Assembly (NCBI GenBank): GCA_938082505.1
Contig: CALLLH010000015.1
Span: 1 to 38,743 of the forward strand
DNA: 38,743 bases
DNA from: an uncultured Flavobacteriales bacterium
Lineage (GTDB): Bacteria; Bacteroidota; Bacteroidia; Flavobacteriales_D; Sanyastnellaceae
Direction: 5' to 3'
The notes below the pieces were generated by a model. That model was not told the origin of the DNA, searched no databases, and saw only the letters and a program-made list of their open reading frames with translations. Position numbers and translations under genes: made by a program. Numbering within the stretch: the first letter of the stretch is position 1; each line of letters starts with the position of its first letter. Shown piece by piece: positions 1 to 8,355 of this stretch.

Positions 1-1
1 C

Positions 2-2647
2 GCGGGAGGTTATTCATTGGGTGAATTGACCCTGGAGTCTGGTGCGGAACTCGTCATACCGGAAGGGCTCGTTTTGACGGTGAACGGCGACGTCCACCAC
101 AAGGGAGGCACCATCTCCGGCACAGGACGCCTGGTGGTCAATGGGCAAATGGAAATTGCGACTGGCGTGACCAGCGTTGAAGTGCACGACTTCACCTTCG
201 AGACGGGGGGCAACCTCGCCTTGACTTCAGGGGATACGCTGCGGGTCAAGGGGGACCTGATCATGAATGATGGAAGCGCCATTTCCGGACGCATTGAGCT
301 GACGGGAACGGCAGCGCAAACGGTGAATGGATCGGATGTGCGCTTCGACACGTTGCGGATCGCCAACCTTGCTGGAGTCACTTTTGCTGCGAATGTCCAG
401 CTTGATGGGGTACTGGATATCGACCAGGGAGTGGTCGAGATGAATGGCAATCAGCTGACCTTCTCTTCGGATGCGAACGGCACCGGAATGTTGGATATGA
501 TTGCTTCGGGTGCCAGTCTTGAGGACAACAGCACTGGTTCACTGGATGCCGCAAGTGCGATTGTCAAGCGTTACATCGCTCCTGACGGAGATGGCACGAC
601 TTATTGGGGCTATACCTTGTTTGGCTCTCCCCTGACGGGAGCAACCGTCGGTGATTTTGATCTTGCCACTGATTTCAGTTACACGGGCGTCCCCGGTTCT
701 GATTTCCCGGGGACCTACTCAACGGTCCAATTTTGGGATGAGAAAAACAGCACGATTATTCCCCCCACAACAGCCAATACACCTCTGGATTCTCTTGGAG
801 GATGTTGGATTACCCTAATGGGGGGGCAGTCCCCGACAATGCACAGCGAGGGAAAGCTCCGAAATCATGTTTCGGGAGGTGCTGTTTCTTTGAATCTAAC
901 AAGGACTCCAGCCAGCACGTACGATGGTTGGAATATGATTTTCAATCCGTTTCAAGCCATGCTCGACTGGAATGAAATTGCGGATTACGGCGCTAACGGC
1001 TCGAACATTGAGGATCAATACGCCGTTTGGGATACCCAGGCAAAGGCGTTCGTCCGCTATTCGGAAACCAATGTGGAATTGACCTCCGCTTCTCGGTATA
1101 TCCAACCGGGACAAGGGTTTTGGGTTCGGATGAACCACGGTACGGATACCACGGGAGCCATTTCAATTCCGACTTCGGCCATCACCACTTCGGCTCAAGG
1201 TGGAGCATTCATCCGCTCAGATGAGCTTGGTGGATTTGACGCTAGGCTTGTCCTCGAAGTTGAGAGTGCTTTCGGCTCCAGCAAAGTGGTGGTGCAAGTG
1301 GGAAACTCAGGAACACTCGAGTATTACAGAGAAGCTGATTTGAGTTTTATGCCGTCAAACTCGGCAGACCCCCATATGGCGGTTATGGCTGGTGATTGGC
1401 CCTGTATTTCAAAAGCACTCCCCAGAGACGCCGAAGCTGAATTGTGGGTGAGCAGTTTTGCGAATTGGGAGAATACATTGCGTGTGGTTGATTTCACGGA
1501 TGGCGCTGATGTCTGTATCACGATTACGGATATGGAGACCGGTGAGGTCATCGTCAGCAGGATTGGCGATGAGATGACCTTTACGATGCCGGCCAGTGAA
1601 TCTGCAGCAGGGCGCTTCGTCTTGCAGGTGGTGCCGAGTGCGGCGGTATCCGCCCGTCCGCCGAGCTGTCCCGACTTGCAGGATGGCCGCGTTGAAGTGG
1701 CCGTTGGTGACCAGGAGGCCAACGTGCTGCTGACGGATGGAGGAGACAATGTGCTGGACCAGATCAACGGGGTTACCGGTATCGTTTCCTTTGAGGACCT
1801 CACGCCCGGAGCGTATGGCCTGGTTGTGGCCGGACCGGGCATGAAGTGCGGAACGGAGCACAGGACTTTCACGGTGGAGCCGGGCGAGCAGCCCGAGCTG
1901 CTTGGTCTCGATTGGGAGGTGCCCGCCTGCAATGAAGGAGAGGTCACCCTCGATTTCGAATTGTACGGTCATGGTGACTTCAACACGTCCTTGCGTCTCG
2001 GAAATGAAGCCGTTTGGTCCAATATGGAGCACGGTGGCGAGGTCAGCCTGTCTGGTCTGGCGCCGGGCACTTATGCACTGGAGGTGGACCACCTGTGCTT
2101 GGAAGAAACCGTGGTGCTCGATTTGTTCGATGGTGAAGCTGTGATGGCGGAAGCGGATTATGATGCCATGATCATCATGGACCCCTTGGGGGGAACCGCT
2201 TTGGAAGCCATTTCTGCATGCATCGGAGAAGAGGAGTACCGCTGGTTGGTGGACGGAGAAGTCGTTGGTGAGAACGAACCGCTGTTCCATTTCGTGGAAT
2301 CGGCGGGAGGCCACCTGGTGGAGCTTGAGGCATGGAACAATACCTGTTTCGACATCATTGATGTGCCCTTCCTGGTGATCAATTGGAATGAGGCCCGCAC
2401 GCTGGACGCGCCGGTGACGGTCCGCGAGGATGCCCGCCATTGGACTTTCGTCTTCGGACGTGATTTGGGGTGGACGCAGTTGCGCATGACCGATGCGGCA
2501 GGCCGCACGGTGTGGACCGGTCAGGTCCAAGCAGAGGAGGGTTATGTGTACCGGGTTGAACGTCCCGCTGCCGCAGGAACCTACCTCATGCAGGTGGTCG
2601 GTGACGGAGGACAGTGGGGACTCCCGCTGCTCAATGCAGGGTTCTGA
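2..2647 (+). CDS. Secreted T9SS cargo protein with C-terminal sorting domain (5' end outside window)
   Basis: The reading frame is open to the left edge (codons from position 2), so the N-terminus and signal peptide are missing. The first ~150 visible residues are Gly/Val/Leu-rich repeats of the kind seen in beta-solenoid surface proteins. A central block around 555-870 nt (V-K-R-Y-I then Y-W-G-Y-T-L-F-G-S-P) resembles a segment common in Bacteroidota T9SS proteins. Two or three beta-sandwich modules follow (about 1640-2380), one with the SprB-like wording G-V-T-G-I-V-S-F-E-D-L-T-P-G-A-Y. The last ~75 residues (L-R-M-T-D-A-A-G-R-T-V-W, then P-A-A-A-G-T-Y-L-M-Q-V) fit a type A T9SS sorting domain. 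The protein is therefore expected to be exported and anchored on or released from the cell surface. No enzymatic domain is recognised; the ligand is unknown. Confidence 0.85.
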   Translation, partial: AGGYSLGELTLESGAELVIPEGLVLTVNGDVHHKGGTISGTGRLVVNGQMEIATGVTSVEVHDFTFETGGNLALTSGDTLRVKGDLIMNDGSAISGRIELTGTAAQTVNGSDVRFDTLRIANLAGVTFAANVQLDGVLDIDQGVVEMNGNQLTFSSDANGTGMLDMIASGASLEDNSTGSLDAASAIVKRYIAPDGDGTTYWGYTLFGSPLTGATVGDFDLATDFSYTGVPGSDFPGTYSTVQFWDEKNSTIIPPTTANTPLDSLGGCWITLMGGQSPTMHSEGKLRNHVSGGAVSLNLTRTPASTYDGWNMIFNPFQAMLDWNEIADYGANGSNIEDQYAVWDTQAKAFVRYSETNVELTSASRYIQPGQGFWVRMNHGTDTTGAISIPTSAITTSAQGGAFIRSDELGGFDARLVLEVESAFGSSKVVVQVGNSGTLEYYREADLSFMPSNSADPHMAVMAGDWPCISKALPRDAEAELWVSSFANWENTLRVVDFTDGADVCITITDMETGEVIVSRIGDEMTFTMPASESAAGRFVLQVVPSAAVSARPPSCPDLQDGRVEVAVGDQEANVLLTDGGDNVLDQINGVTGIVSFEDLTPGAYGLVVAGPGMKCGTEHRTFTVEPGEQPELLGLDWEVPACNEGEVTLDFELYGHGDFNTSLRLGNEAVWSNMEHGGEVSLSGLAPGTYALEVDHLCLEETVVLDLFDGEAVMAEADYDAMIIMDPLGGTALEAISACIGEEEYRWLVDGEVVGENEPLFHFVESAGGHLVELEAWNNTCFDIIDVPFLVINWNEARTLDAPVTVREDARHWTFVFGRDLGWTQLRMTDAAGRTVWTGQVQAEEGYVYRVERPAAAGTYLMQVVGDGGQWGLPLLNAGF

Positions 2648-2667
2648 ACGCCGCATGACGCCGAAAC

Positions 2668-2700
2668 AAAAAGGGCTGCTTTTCCAGAGCGGCCCTTTTT
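2668..2700. terminator. Bidirectional rho-independent terminator
   Basis: A 9-bp perfect stem (AAAAAGGGC at 2668-2676, GCCCTTTTT at 2692-2700) sits between two convergent stop codons (2647 plus, 2720 minus). The stem has an A run on one side and a T run on the other, so it can end transcription from either strand. It is the only clear intrinsic terminator I see in the window. Confidence 0.85.
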
Positions 2701-2719
2701 GTTTCGGCTTAAGGCCAGC

Positions 2720-3211
2720 TCAGATGCACTTGAAATGATCGAAAGGCTCTGCGCAGTCGTCGCAGCGGTAATGGGCCTTGCATGCTGTGGAGCCGAAGAG
2801 GCTGACAAGCGAGGTCTGTTTTCCCTTGCAACGCGGACAGCGCACGACGGGATCGGCCCCATTCAGGGCGCGCTTGTCCGCTGTGGTTCCCGGAGGCGCG
2901 ATGCCATATCGTTCCAGTTTATCCTTGGCGGAATCCGTCAACCAATCCGTGGTCCACGCCGGGGCGTACACAAGATCGACGGTGAGTGACTTGCCCTCTT
3001 CCTCGGCCATGGGGCCCAGCTGAGATCGGATGTCATCCGCAATCGCGTCCATGGCGGGGCAGCCCATGTAGGTGGGGGTGATGCTCACTTCAACGGCTGA
3101 ATCGGTGCTCTTCACACCTCGGACGATGCCCATTTCGACCACATTGAGTACCGGTATTTCCGGATCGGGCACCTCTTCAAGAAGGAGAAGCCAATCGTCC
3201 GGTGACCGCAT
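2720..3211 (-). CDS. paaD: 1,2-phenylacetyl-CoA epoxidase assembly subunit PaaD
   Basis: The 163-residue product has an N-terminal DUF59/MIP18-type fold (V-P-D-P-E-I-P-V-L-N, then T-P-T-Y-M-G-C-P-A near residues 13-50) and the C-terminal cysteine set of PaaD (C-P-R-C, C-K-A-H-Y-R-C-D-D-C, ending F-D-H-F-K-C-I). PaaD is thought to help assemble or mature the metal centre of the epoxidase rather than catalyse. The best start is ATG at 3211, which shares a TGATG overlap with the paaC stop; two in-frame GTG codons lie just upstream (3217, 3214). It is the last gene of paaABCD and ends next to the bidirectional terminator. Confidence 0.93.
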   Translation of the reverse strand: MRSPDDWLLLLEEVPDPEIPVLNVVEMGIVRGVKSTDSAVEVSITPTYMGCPAMDAIADDIRSQLGPMAEEEGKSLTVDLVYAPAWTTDWLTDSAKDKLERYGIAPPGTTADKRALNGADPVVRCPRCKGKQTSLVSLFGSTACKAHYRCDDCAEPFDHFKCI

Positions 3212-3960
3212 CACCACGAGGCGTCAGGGTAGGTGCGTGGCAGGACTTGCATCTCGGCGAGCAGGAAGGAGAGCTGTTCCGTGTGTTTCCCCTCGCGTCC
3301 TCCGGTCTGTTCCGGGCCCGGTCCGGGACGGTCGAGCCCTGCCTCGGCCAGGGCCTCTGCTACGGTGGATTCCCATGGGTGGCGGAGGGATGCAGGGTCT
3401 GTTCCCCATCCTGCGCTCACGGCTTCTCGGGTGACGTCGTCCGAATGGAAGAGGTCTCCGACGTAGGGCATCAGGTCGTTGACACTGGCCTGGATTTTCC
3501 TCCGACTTTCTTCGGTTCCATCCCCGAGGCGCACCATCCATGCGCGGCTGTGCCTGAGGTGGTAAGCACTTTCCTTGGCACTCTTGCGGGCGATGGCGGC
3601 GATTTCCGGATCCAGCGAAGTGGACAGGCCCGCGTGCAGCGCGACCGCATAGGCGTCGAACAGGAATTGGCGGGTGATGGTGTCGCCGAAATGGCCATTC
3701 GGCCGCTCACACAAGAGGGCATTGCGGAATTCCGATTGGTCCCGGAAGAAGGCAAGATGGTCTTCATCGCGTCCTGTTTCCTCCGTTTTGCCGGCCAGTG
3801 TAAGCCAGGCGCGGGCTTGACCGATCTGGTCGAGGCCGATGTTGGTCAGGGCAATATCCTCCTCGAGCACGGGGCCATGACCGGTCCAGAATCCAAGCTG
3901 CTGCCCCAGGATGAGGGCGTCATCGCCGAGACGGAGGAGGTATTCGAACCGCGCGTTCAT
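3211..3960 (-). CDS. paaC: 1,2-phenylacetyl-CoA epoxidase structural subunit PaaC
   Basis: The 249-residue protein matches PaaC along its length: L-R-L-G-D at the N-terminus, D-I-A-L-T-N-I-G-L-D-Q-I-G-Q-A-R, the P-N-G-H-F-G-D-T-I segment, and H-T-E-Q-L-S-F-L-L-A-E-M-Q near the end. PaaC is a ferritin-like subunit that packs with PaaA; it is the non-catalytic partner in the epoxidase. I chose ATG at 3960 because M-N-x(6)-L-R-L-G-D then aligns with the known PaaC N-terminus; an in-frame GTG at 3972 overlaps the paaB stop (GTGA) and is the alternative. It overlaps paaD by one base, suggesting translational coupling. Confidence 0.94.
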   Translation of the reverse strand: MNARFEYLLRLGDDALILGQQLGFWTGHGPVLEEDIALTNIGLDQIGQARAWLTLAGKTEETGRDEDHLAFFRDQSEFRNALLCERPNGHFGDTITRQFLFDAYAVALHAGLSTSLDPEIAAIARKSAKESAYHLRHSRAWMVRLGDGTEESRRKIQASVNDLMPYVGDLFHSDDVTREAVSAGWGTDPASLRHPWESTVAEALAEAGLDRPGPGPEQTGGREGKHTEQLSFLLAEMQVLPRTYPDASW

Positions 3961-3968
3961 TTCTTCGA

Positions 3969-4256
3969 TCACATGTTCTTGACCTCATCCGGGAGGTCGT
4001 AGAAAGTGGGGTGGCGGTAAACCTTGTCGTCCGCCGGGTCGAAGAGGACGTCTTTTTCATCCGGAGAAGAAGCCGTGATGGCACTGGCGGGCACGACCCA
4101 GATGCTGGCACCTTCTTGGCGGCGGGTGTATACATCACGGGCGTTCTCCACCGCCATTTCAGCGTCGGCCGCGTGAAGGCTGCCCACATGACGGTGTGAC
4201 AGCCCTTGGCGGCTGCGGATGAAGATTTCCCAAAGGGGCCATTGCTTGTGTTCCAC
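3969..4256 (-). CDS. paaB: 1,2-phenylacetyl-CoA epoxidase subunit PaaB
   Basis: The 95-residue product has the hallmark PaaB sequence W-P-L-W-E-I-F-I-R-S-R-Q-G-L-S-H, then H-V-G-S-L-H-A-A-D, I-W-V-V-P, S-P-D-E-K-D and V-Y-R-H-P-T-F-Y. PaaB is a small bridging subunit needed for the PaaABC(E) multicomponent monooxygenase. The start is a GTG at 4256, which gives the usual family length; the open frame runs about 30 codons further upstream into the paaA 3' end, but that extension is not PaaB-like. The gap to paaA is 11 nt and paaC follows directly, so it is within one operon. Confidence 0.94.
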   Translation of the reverse strand: MEHKQWPLWEIFIRSRQGLSHRHVGSLHAADAEMAVENARDVYTRRQEGASIWVVPASAITASSPDEKDVLFDPADDKVYRHPTFYDLPDEVKNM

Positions 4257-4267
4257 GGTGCAGGCGT

Positions 4268-5221
4268 TCAGGCGGCGGCAGTATTCGAATCTGACTTCCG
4301 GGATGCCCGCTTTTCGGCGTGGGCCCGGGCGGCATCCCGCACCCAAGCGCCGTCATCCCAAGCCTTGCGGCGGGCTTCGAGGCGTTCCTTGTTGCAGGGG
4401 CCGTGACCGGCGACGACACGCTTGAATTCGTCCCAATCAATGGGGCCGTGCTCATAGTGTCCGGTTTCCGCATTCCATTTCAGGTCGGCGTCCGGGACGG
4501 TCAGGCCGATCAGGTCCGCTTGAGGAACGGTCAGGTCGATGAATTTCTGGCGAAGCTCATCGTTGGAGAAGCGCTTGATGTTCCACGCCATGGATTGGGC
4601 GCTGTTGGGGCTGTCCTGGTCCGGGGGGCCAAACATCATGATGGACGGCCACCACCAACGGTTCAGGGCGTCCTGCGCCATCGCTTTCTGTTCTGCGGTG
4701 CCTCCGGCCATGGTCATCATGATCTGGAAACCCTGGCGCTGGTGGAAACTCTCTTCCTTGCACACGCGGACCATGGCGCGGGCGTAGGGACCGTAGCTGC
4801 ATTTACAGATGGGCACCTGGTTCATGATCGCCGCTCCGTCCACCAGCCAGCCGATGGCGCCGATGTCCGCCCAGTTCAGGGTCGGATAATTGAAAATGCT
4901 GCTGTATTTGGCTTTGCCGCTGTGCAGGTCGCGGATGGTGTCGTCGCGTCGGACACCCAGCGTCTCGCAGGCGCTGTAGAGGTAGAGGCCATGACCGGCC
5001 TCGTCCTGCACCTTCGCCATCAGGATGGCTTTGCGCTTCAAACTCGGTGCCCGGCTGATCCAGTTGCCTTCGGGCAGCATGCCGACCACTTCGGAATGGG
5101 CGTGCTGGCTGATTTGGCGCACAAGTGTCCTTCGATAGGCATCGGGCATCCAGTCCTTGGGCTCGATTTTCTTTTCTGAAGCCACGTAGGCTTCGAATCT
5201 TTGCAGCAGGTCCATTTCCAT
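4268..5221 (-). CDS. paaA: 1,2-phenylacetyl-CoA epoxidase catalytic subunit PaaA
   Basis: PaaA is the di-iron oxygenase subunit that epoxidises the aromatic ring of phenylacetyl-CoA, the committing step of aerobic phenylacetate breakdown. From ATG at 5221 the product is 317 residues. It has the start-proximal [12 protein letters not shown], Glu44 in H-S-E-V-V-G, Glu74/His77 in D-E-A-G-H, and Glu157/His160 in E-E-S-F-H, the expected ferritin-like iron ligands, plus [12 protein letters not shown]. Upstream in-frame starts exist (ATG 5251; TTG 5293), but family length and a promoter-like box 8 nt upstream favour 5221 (ATG 5215 is also possible). It heads the paaABCD operon and is divergent from paaE. 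Confidence 0.96.
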   Translation of the reverse strand: MEMDLLQRFEAYVASEKKIEPKDWMPDAYRRTLVRQISQHAHSEVVGMLPEGNWISRAPSLKRKAILMAKVQDEAGHGLYLYSACETLGVRRDDTIRDLHSGKAKYSSIFNYPTLNWADIGAIGWLVDGAAIMNQVPICKCSYGPYARAMVRVCKEESFHQRQGFQIMMTMAGGTAEQKAMAQDALNRWWWPSIMMFGPPDQDSPNSAQSMAWNIKRFSNDELRQKFIDLTVPQADLIGLTVPDADLKWNAETGHYEHGPIDWDEFKRVVAGHGPCNKERLEARRKAWDDGAWVRDAARAHAEKRASRKSDSNTAAA

Positions 5222-5229
5222 GAGCACCT

Positions 5230-5237
5230 CAAAAATA
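5230..5237 (-). promoter_or_regulatory. Candidate -7 box for paaABCD
   Basis: TATTTTTG (minus strand) matches the Bacteroidota -7 consensus TAnnTTTG and ends 8 nt before the preferred paaA ATG at 5221. No clear -33 TTG element is visible. If real, the mRNA leader is almost absent. Confidence 0.45.
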
Positions 5238-5303
5238 CGTTGGTTCCACATGTTTGAACCGATGAAGGACAGAAGGGGTTCTCCACCCAACAAGATTCAT
5301 TCC

Positions 5304-5311
5304 GAGATTCG
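5304..5311 (+). promoter_or_regulatory. Weak candidate -7 box for paaE
   Basis: GAGATTCG differs from TAnnTTCG at one base and ends 6 nt before the paaE ATG at 5318, the same placement as in other units of this window. It lies in the ~96-nt divergent region between paaA and paaE. A CATGTTTG at 5249-5256 is an alternative. Confidence 0.3.
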
Positions 5312-5317
5312 CAGCCC

Positions 5318-6400
5318 ATGTCAGACCGATTCCATGACCTCAAAGTGACCGAAGTCCGCCGGGAGACGGCAGATTGCGTGTCCATCGTCCTCGAAATTCC
5401 AGCCGGCAAGGAAGCTGAATTCGCCTTCAAGCAAGGGCAATACCTGACGTTCGATCAGGAAATCGATGGAGAACCGGTGCGGCGCAGCTACAGCATCTGC
5501 GCGGGGGTCGGGGAGGAACTGCGCGTTGCGGTGAAGGCGGTTCCCGAGGGGCGTTTCAGCACATGGGCCAATTCGGAGCTCAAGGCGGGAGACGTCCTGC
5601 GCACCATGGCGCCCAACGGACGGTTCTTCACCGAACTCGCCGAGGACCAATCCAAGCATTATGTCGCGTTTGCGGCAGGTTCGGGCATCACGCCCATCCT
5701 GTCTCATATCAAGACGGTGATGGCCCAGGAGCCCGGCAGTCGCTTCACTTTGCTGTACACGAACAAAGACCAGGCGAGCATCATCTTCAAGGATGAGCTC
5801 GACGACCTGAAGGACCGTTTCCTGGAACGTCTTCGGGTGTTCCACTTCTTCACGCGGGAGCCTGTGGACGTCCCCCTGTATGCTGGGCGCATGGATGGCG
5901 GCAAGGTGAAGGAGGTGCAGGACGCACTGCTCGATGCGCAGGACATCGACGAGGTGTTCGTCTGCGGTCCCGAGGCCATGATCCACGCCGTGAAGGACGG
6001 ACTGTCGGCAGCGGGAGTGGCCCCCGAGCGCATCCATTTCGAATTGTTCACCTCTTCCGCTCCCAAGACGCGCGACATGCCTGCCGAAGCGGCATCCGCA
6101 TCCGCAGGAGATGGGAGCATGGAGGTGTTCGTTGTCATCGATGGCTCCACGCACAAGCTGGACTACGACGGCAGCAAGTCCATCCTGGACACCGGGCTGG
6201 ACGCGGGCATCGATCTGCCGTACAGTTGTTGCGGGGGCGTCTGTTGCACCTGCCGGGCCTTGGTGACGGAAGGGGCGGGTGAAATGGAAGTCAACTACGC
6301 GTTGGAGCCGGGTGAGGTGGAGCAGGGATTCGTCCTGACGTGCCAGACCAAGCCGAAAGCCGGTACTGCACGATTCGTGGTCGATTTCGACCAGCAGTGA
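5318..6400 (+). CDS. paaE: 1,2-phenylacetyl-CoA epoxidase reductase subunit PaaE
   Basis: The 360-residue protein is a ferredoxin-NADP reductase type flavoprotein fused to a plant-type [2Fe-2S] ferredoxin. It shows the FAD-binding R-R-S-Y-S-I-C near residue 55, G-S-G-I-T-P-I-L-S at ~121 for the nucleotide, V-F-V-C-G-P-E-A-M near 212, and a C-x4-C-x2-C iron-sulfur motif (C-C-G-G-V-C-C-T-C, ~residue 306) with a final Cys in L-T-C-Q-T-K. It passes electrons from NADPH to the PaaA di-iron site. In many genomes paaE follows paaD in one operon; here it is transcribed divergently from paaA, so the two transcripts must be co-ordinated from the shared intergenic region. It could alternatively serve another oxygenase, but its context argues for PaaE. 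Confidence 0.92.
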   Translation: MSDRFHDLKVTEVRRETADCVSIVLEIPAGKEAEFAFKQGQYLTFDQEIDGEPVRRSYSICAGVGEELRVAVKAVPEGRFSTWANSELKAGDVLRTMAPNGRFFTELAEDQSKHYVAFAAGSGITPILSHIKTVMAQEPGSRFTLLYTNKDQASIIFKDELDDLKDRFLERLRVFHFFTREPVDVPLYAGRMDGGKVKEVQDALLDAQDIDEVFVCGPEAMIHAVKDGLSAAGVAPERIHFELFTSSAPKTRDMPAEAASASAGDGSMEVFVVIDGSTHKLDYDGSKSILDTGLDAGIDLPYSCCGGVCCTCRALVTEGAGEMEVNYALEPGEVEQGFVLTCQTKPKAGTARFVVDFDQQ

Positions 6401-6413
6401 TTCGACGAGGAGG

Positions 6414-8312
6414 TCACGCCCGCTCGTCGAGCTCGATCCACCGTTCCGTCTTGGTTTCGATATCGGCTGTGACCTCGCCCAGGCGGTTGGCAAGGCGCGT
6501 CACCTCCTCGTGGTCCAGATCGGGCGCTGAAAGGGCGCTTTCGAGCTGGGTCTTTTCTGTCTCCAAGGCTGCGATGACGTCTTCCAATCCGTCGTATTCG
6601 CGTTGCTCATTGTAGCTGAGCCGTTGGCTGTAGTCTCCCTTGCGCCCAGAGGAGTTCTCGGCCGCCTTGCGGTCTGATTCCAATTTGGCGGCCACGGCAT
6701 CGCGCGCCGATTGAGCCTTCTCCTCGCCGTCGGCCTTGGTGCGGTATTGGGTGTAGTTCCCCGGAAAATCCCGCACGCCACCGAGGCCGTCCAGCACAAA
6801 GACATGGTCGACCAGTTTGTCCATGAAATAGCGGTCGTGGCTCACGAGCAGCAGGCACCCCGGGAAATCGAGCAGGAATTCCTCCAGGATGCCGAGGGTG
6901 AAGACATCGAGGTCGTTGGTGGGCTCGTCGAAAACCAGGAAATTCGGATTGGCCATCAACACCCTCAGCAGGTGCAGTCGCTTGCGCTCGCCGCCGCTGA
7001 GCTTGTGGATGAAGTCATGGTGCCGGTGCCGAGGAAACAGAAAGCGCTCCAACAGCTGGCCGGCCGAGAGCTTCTTGCCCTTTTTGAGCGGCATGAATTC
7101 AGCGATCTCATAGAGCGCCTCAATCACCTTCATGCCCTCGTCGAAATTGGGGGGCTCCTGGCTGAAGTGTCCGAAAACGACAGTGTCCCCGATGACGACC
7201 TTGCCTCCATCCGGTATGTCCTCACCGGTCATCAGATGGATGAGCGTGCTTTTACCAGCACCGTTGTCGCCGACGAGTCCCACGCGTTCTCCCGGTTTGA
7301 AGTGGTAGGTCCAACCGTCGAGGATGACCTTGTCTTCGGTGTAGGCCTTGCGCACGCGGTGGAGTTCGAGGATTTTCCCTCCGAGTCGGGCGGGGTCGAG
7401 CTCGAGTCGGACTTCGTCTTCCTCGAGGCGCACCGAGGCCTTCTTCTTCAATCCCTTGAAGGCGTCGAGGCGGGATTTGCTTTTTCCCGTTCTGGCCTGG
7501 GGTGTGGCCCTGACCCATTCCAGTTCGCGGCGCATGATGGAGCGGGCGCGGTCGCGCTGGGCGTGCTCGTTGGCTGACCGCTCTGATTTCTTTTCGAGGA
7601 AATAACTCCAGTTGCCCGGGTATTTGTGGAGGGTGAAATTTTCCAGCTCGAGAATGGTGTCGCAGACCACTTCGAGGAAGAAACGGTCGTGGGTGACCAT
7701 CAACAGGGTGGTCTTGGCGCGGGCGAGGTAACCCTCAAGCCATTCGATCATGCCGAGGTCGAGGTGGTTGGTCGGTTCGTCCAACAACAGCAGATCCGGC
7801 TGCTCGATGAGGCATTTGGCGAGGGCGACGCGCCGCTTTTCTCCTCCGCTGAGGTTGTCGACGAACCGGTCCGTATCGTGCAATCCGAGTTTGCCCAGAA
7901 TTTCCTTGGCCTGTGCCTCGTAGCTCCAGGCGTCCGCCCGATCCATGGCGTCATAGGCCGATTGCAGTGCGTCCGCATCTTCGCGCTTGGTGGCCTCCTC
8001 ATATTGCCGGATGGCCCGCATGGCGGCATTGTCGGCGGCGAAGAGGTTGGCGAGTATGGTGCGGTCCACGTCGAGCCCATGGTCCTGAGAGAGGTGGGCG
8101 ATGCGCACGTCGCCTGCGAAGGTCACCGTGCCGGTATCCGGAGCCTCCAGGTCGAGGAGGACCTTCATCAAGGTGCTTTTTCCGGTGCCGTTGCGGGCGA
8201 CGAGGGCGGCTTTCTGGCCGCGGTCCAGACCGAAATGGAGGTCCTCGAAAATGAGGCGCTCCCCGAACCGCTTCGTCAACCCTTCCACCGAAAGGACGTT
8301 ACCTCCTGCCAT
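6414..8312 (-). CDS. uup: ABC-F family ATPase, Uup type
   Basis: The 632-residue protein has two ABC ATPase domains and no membrane segment. Domain 1 carries Walker A A-R-N-G-T-G-K-S-T, signature L-S-G-G-E-K-R-R and Walker B L-L-L-L-D-E-P-T-N-H-L-D; domain 2 carries G-D-N-G-A-G-K-S-T, L-S-G-G-E-R-K-R and F-D-E-P-T-N-D-L-D. The end (~570-632) is a charged coiled coil as in Uup. ABC-F proteins bind the ribosome or nucleic acid and act in translation or DNA-structure maintenance. The ATG at 8312 is chosen because M-A-G-G-N-V-L-S-V-E is where homology begins; the frame stays open ~170 codons upstream but runs antisense to elaA. Its 3' end is 13 nt from the convergent paaE stop. Confidence 0.93.
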   Translation of the reverse strand: MAGGNVLSVEGLTKRFGERLIFEDLHFGLDRGQKAALVARNGTGKSTLMKVLLDLEAPDTGTVTFAGDVRIAHLSQDHGLDVDRTILANLFAADNAAMRAIRQYEEATKREDADALQSAYDAMDRADAWSYEAQAKEILGKLGLHDTDRFVDNLSGGEKRRVALAKCLIEQPDLLLLDEPTNHLDLGMIEWLEGYLARAKTTLLMVTHDRFFLEVVCDTILELENFTLHKYPGNWSYFLEKKSERSANEHAQRDRARSIMRRELEWVRATPQARTGKSKSRLDAFKGLKKKASVRLEEDEVRLELDPARLGGKILELHRVRKAYTEDKVILDGWTYHFKPGERVGLVGDNGAGKSTLIHLMTGEDIPDGGKVVIGDTVVFGHFSQEPPNFDEGMKVIEALYEIAEFMPLKKGKKLSAGQLLERFLFPRHRHHDFIHKLSGGERKRLHLLRVLMANPNFLVFDEPTNDLDVFTLGILEEFLLDFPGCLLLVSHDRYFMDKLVDHVFVLDGLGGVRDFPGNYTQYRTKADGEEKAQSARDAVAAKLESDRKAAENSSGRKGDYSQRLSYNEQREYDGLEDVIAALETEKTQLESALSAPDLDHEEVTRLANRLGEVTADIETKTERWIELDERA

Positions 8313-8355
8313 GGCGCAAAAGTAGCGGGGGAGGAGGGCTATTTTGCGCCCATGG
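8309..8355. promoter_or_regulatory. Divergent promoter region with mirrored start-site motifs (uup / elaA)
   Basis: On the minus strand TACTTTTG (8324-8317) is followed after 4 nt by the uup ATG (8312). On the plus strand TATTTTG (8340-8346) is followed after 5 nt by the elaA ATG (8352). The two arms, 8309-8324 and 8340-8355, form an imperfect inverted repeat with one inserted base and one mismatch. Both boxes resemble the Bacteroidota -7 consensus. Confidence 0.5.

Noticed and set aside
4257..4346. Longer PaaB starting at 4346
   Set aside because: The extra ~30 residues overlap the paaA 3' end and do not match PaaB, whose family length fits the GTG at 4256.
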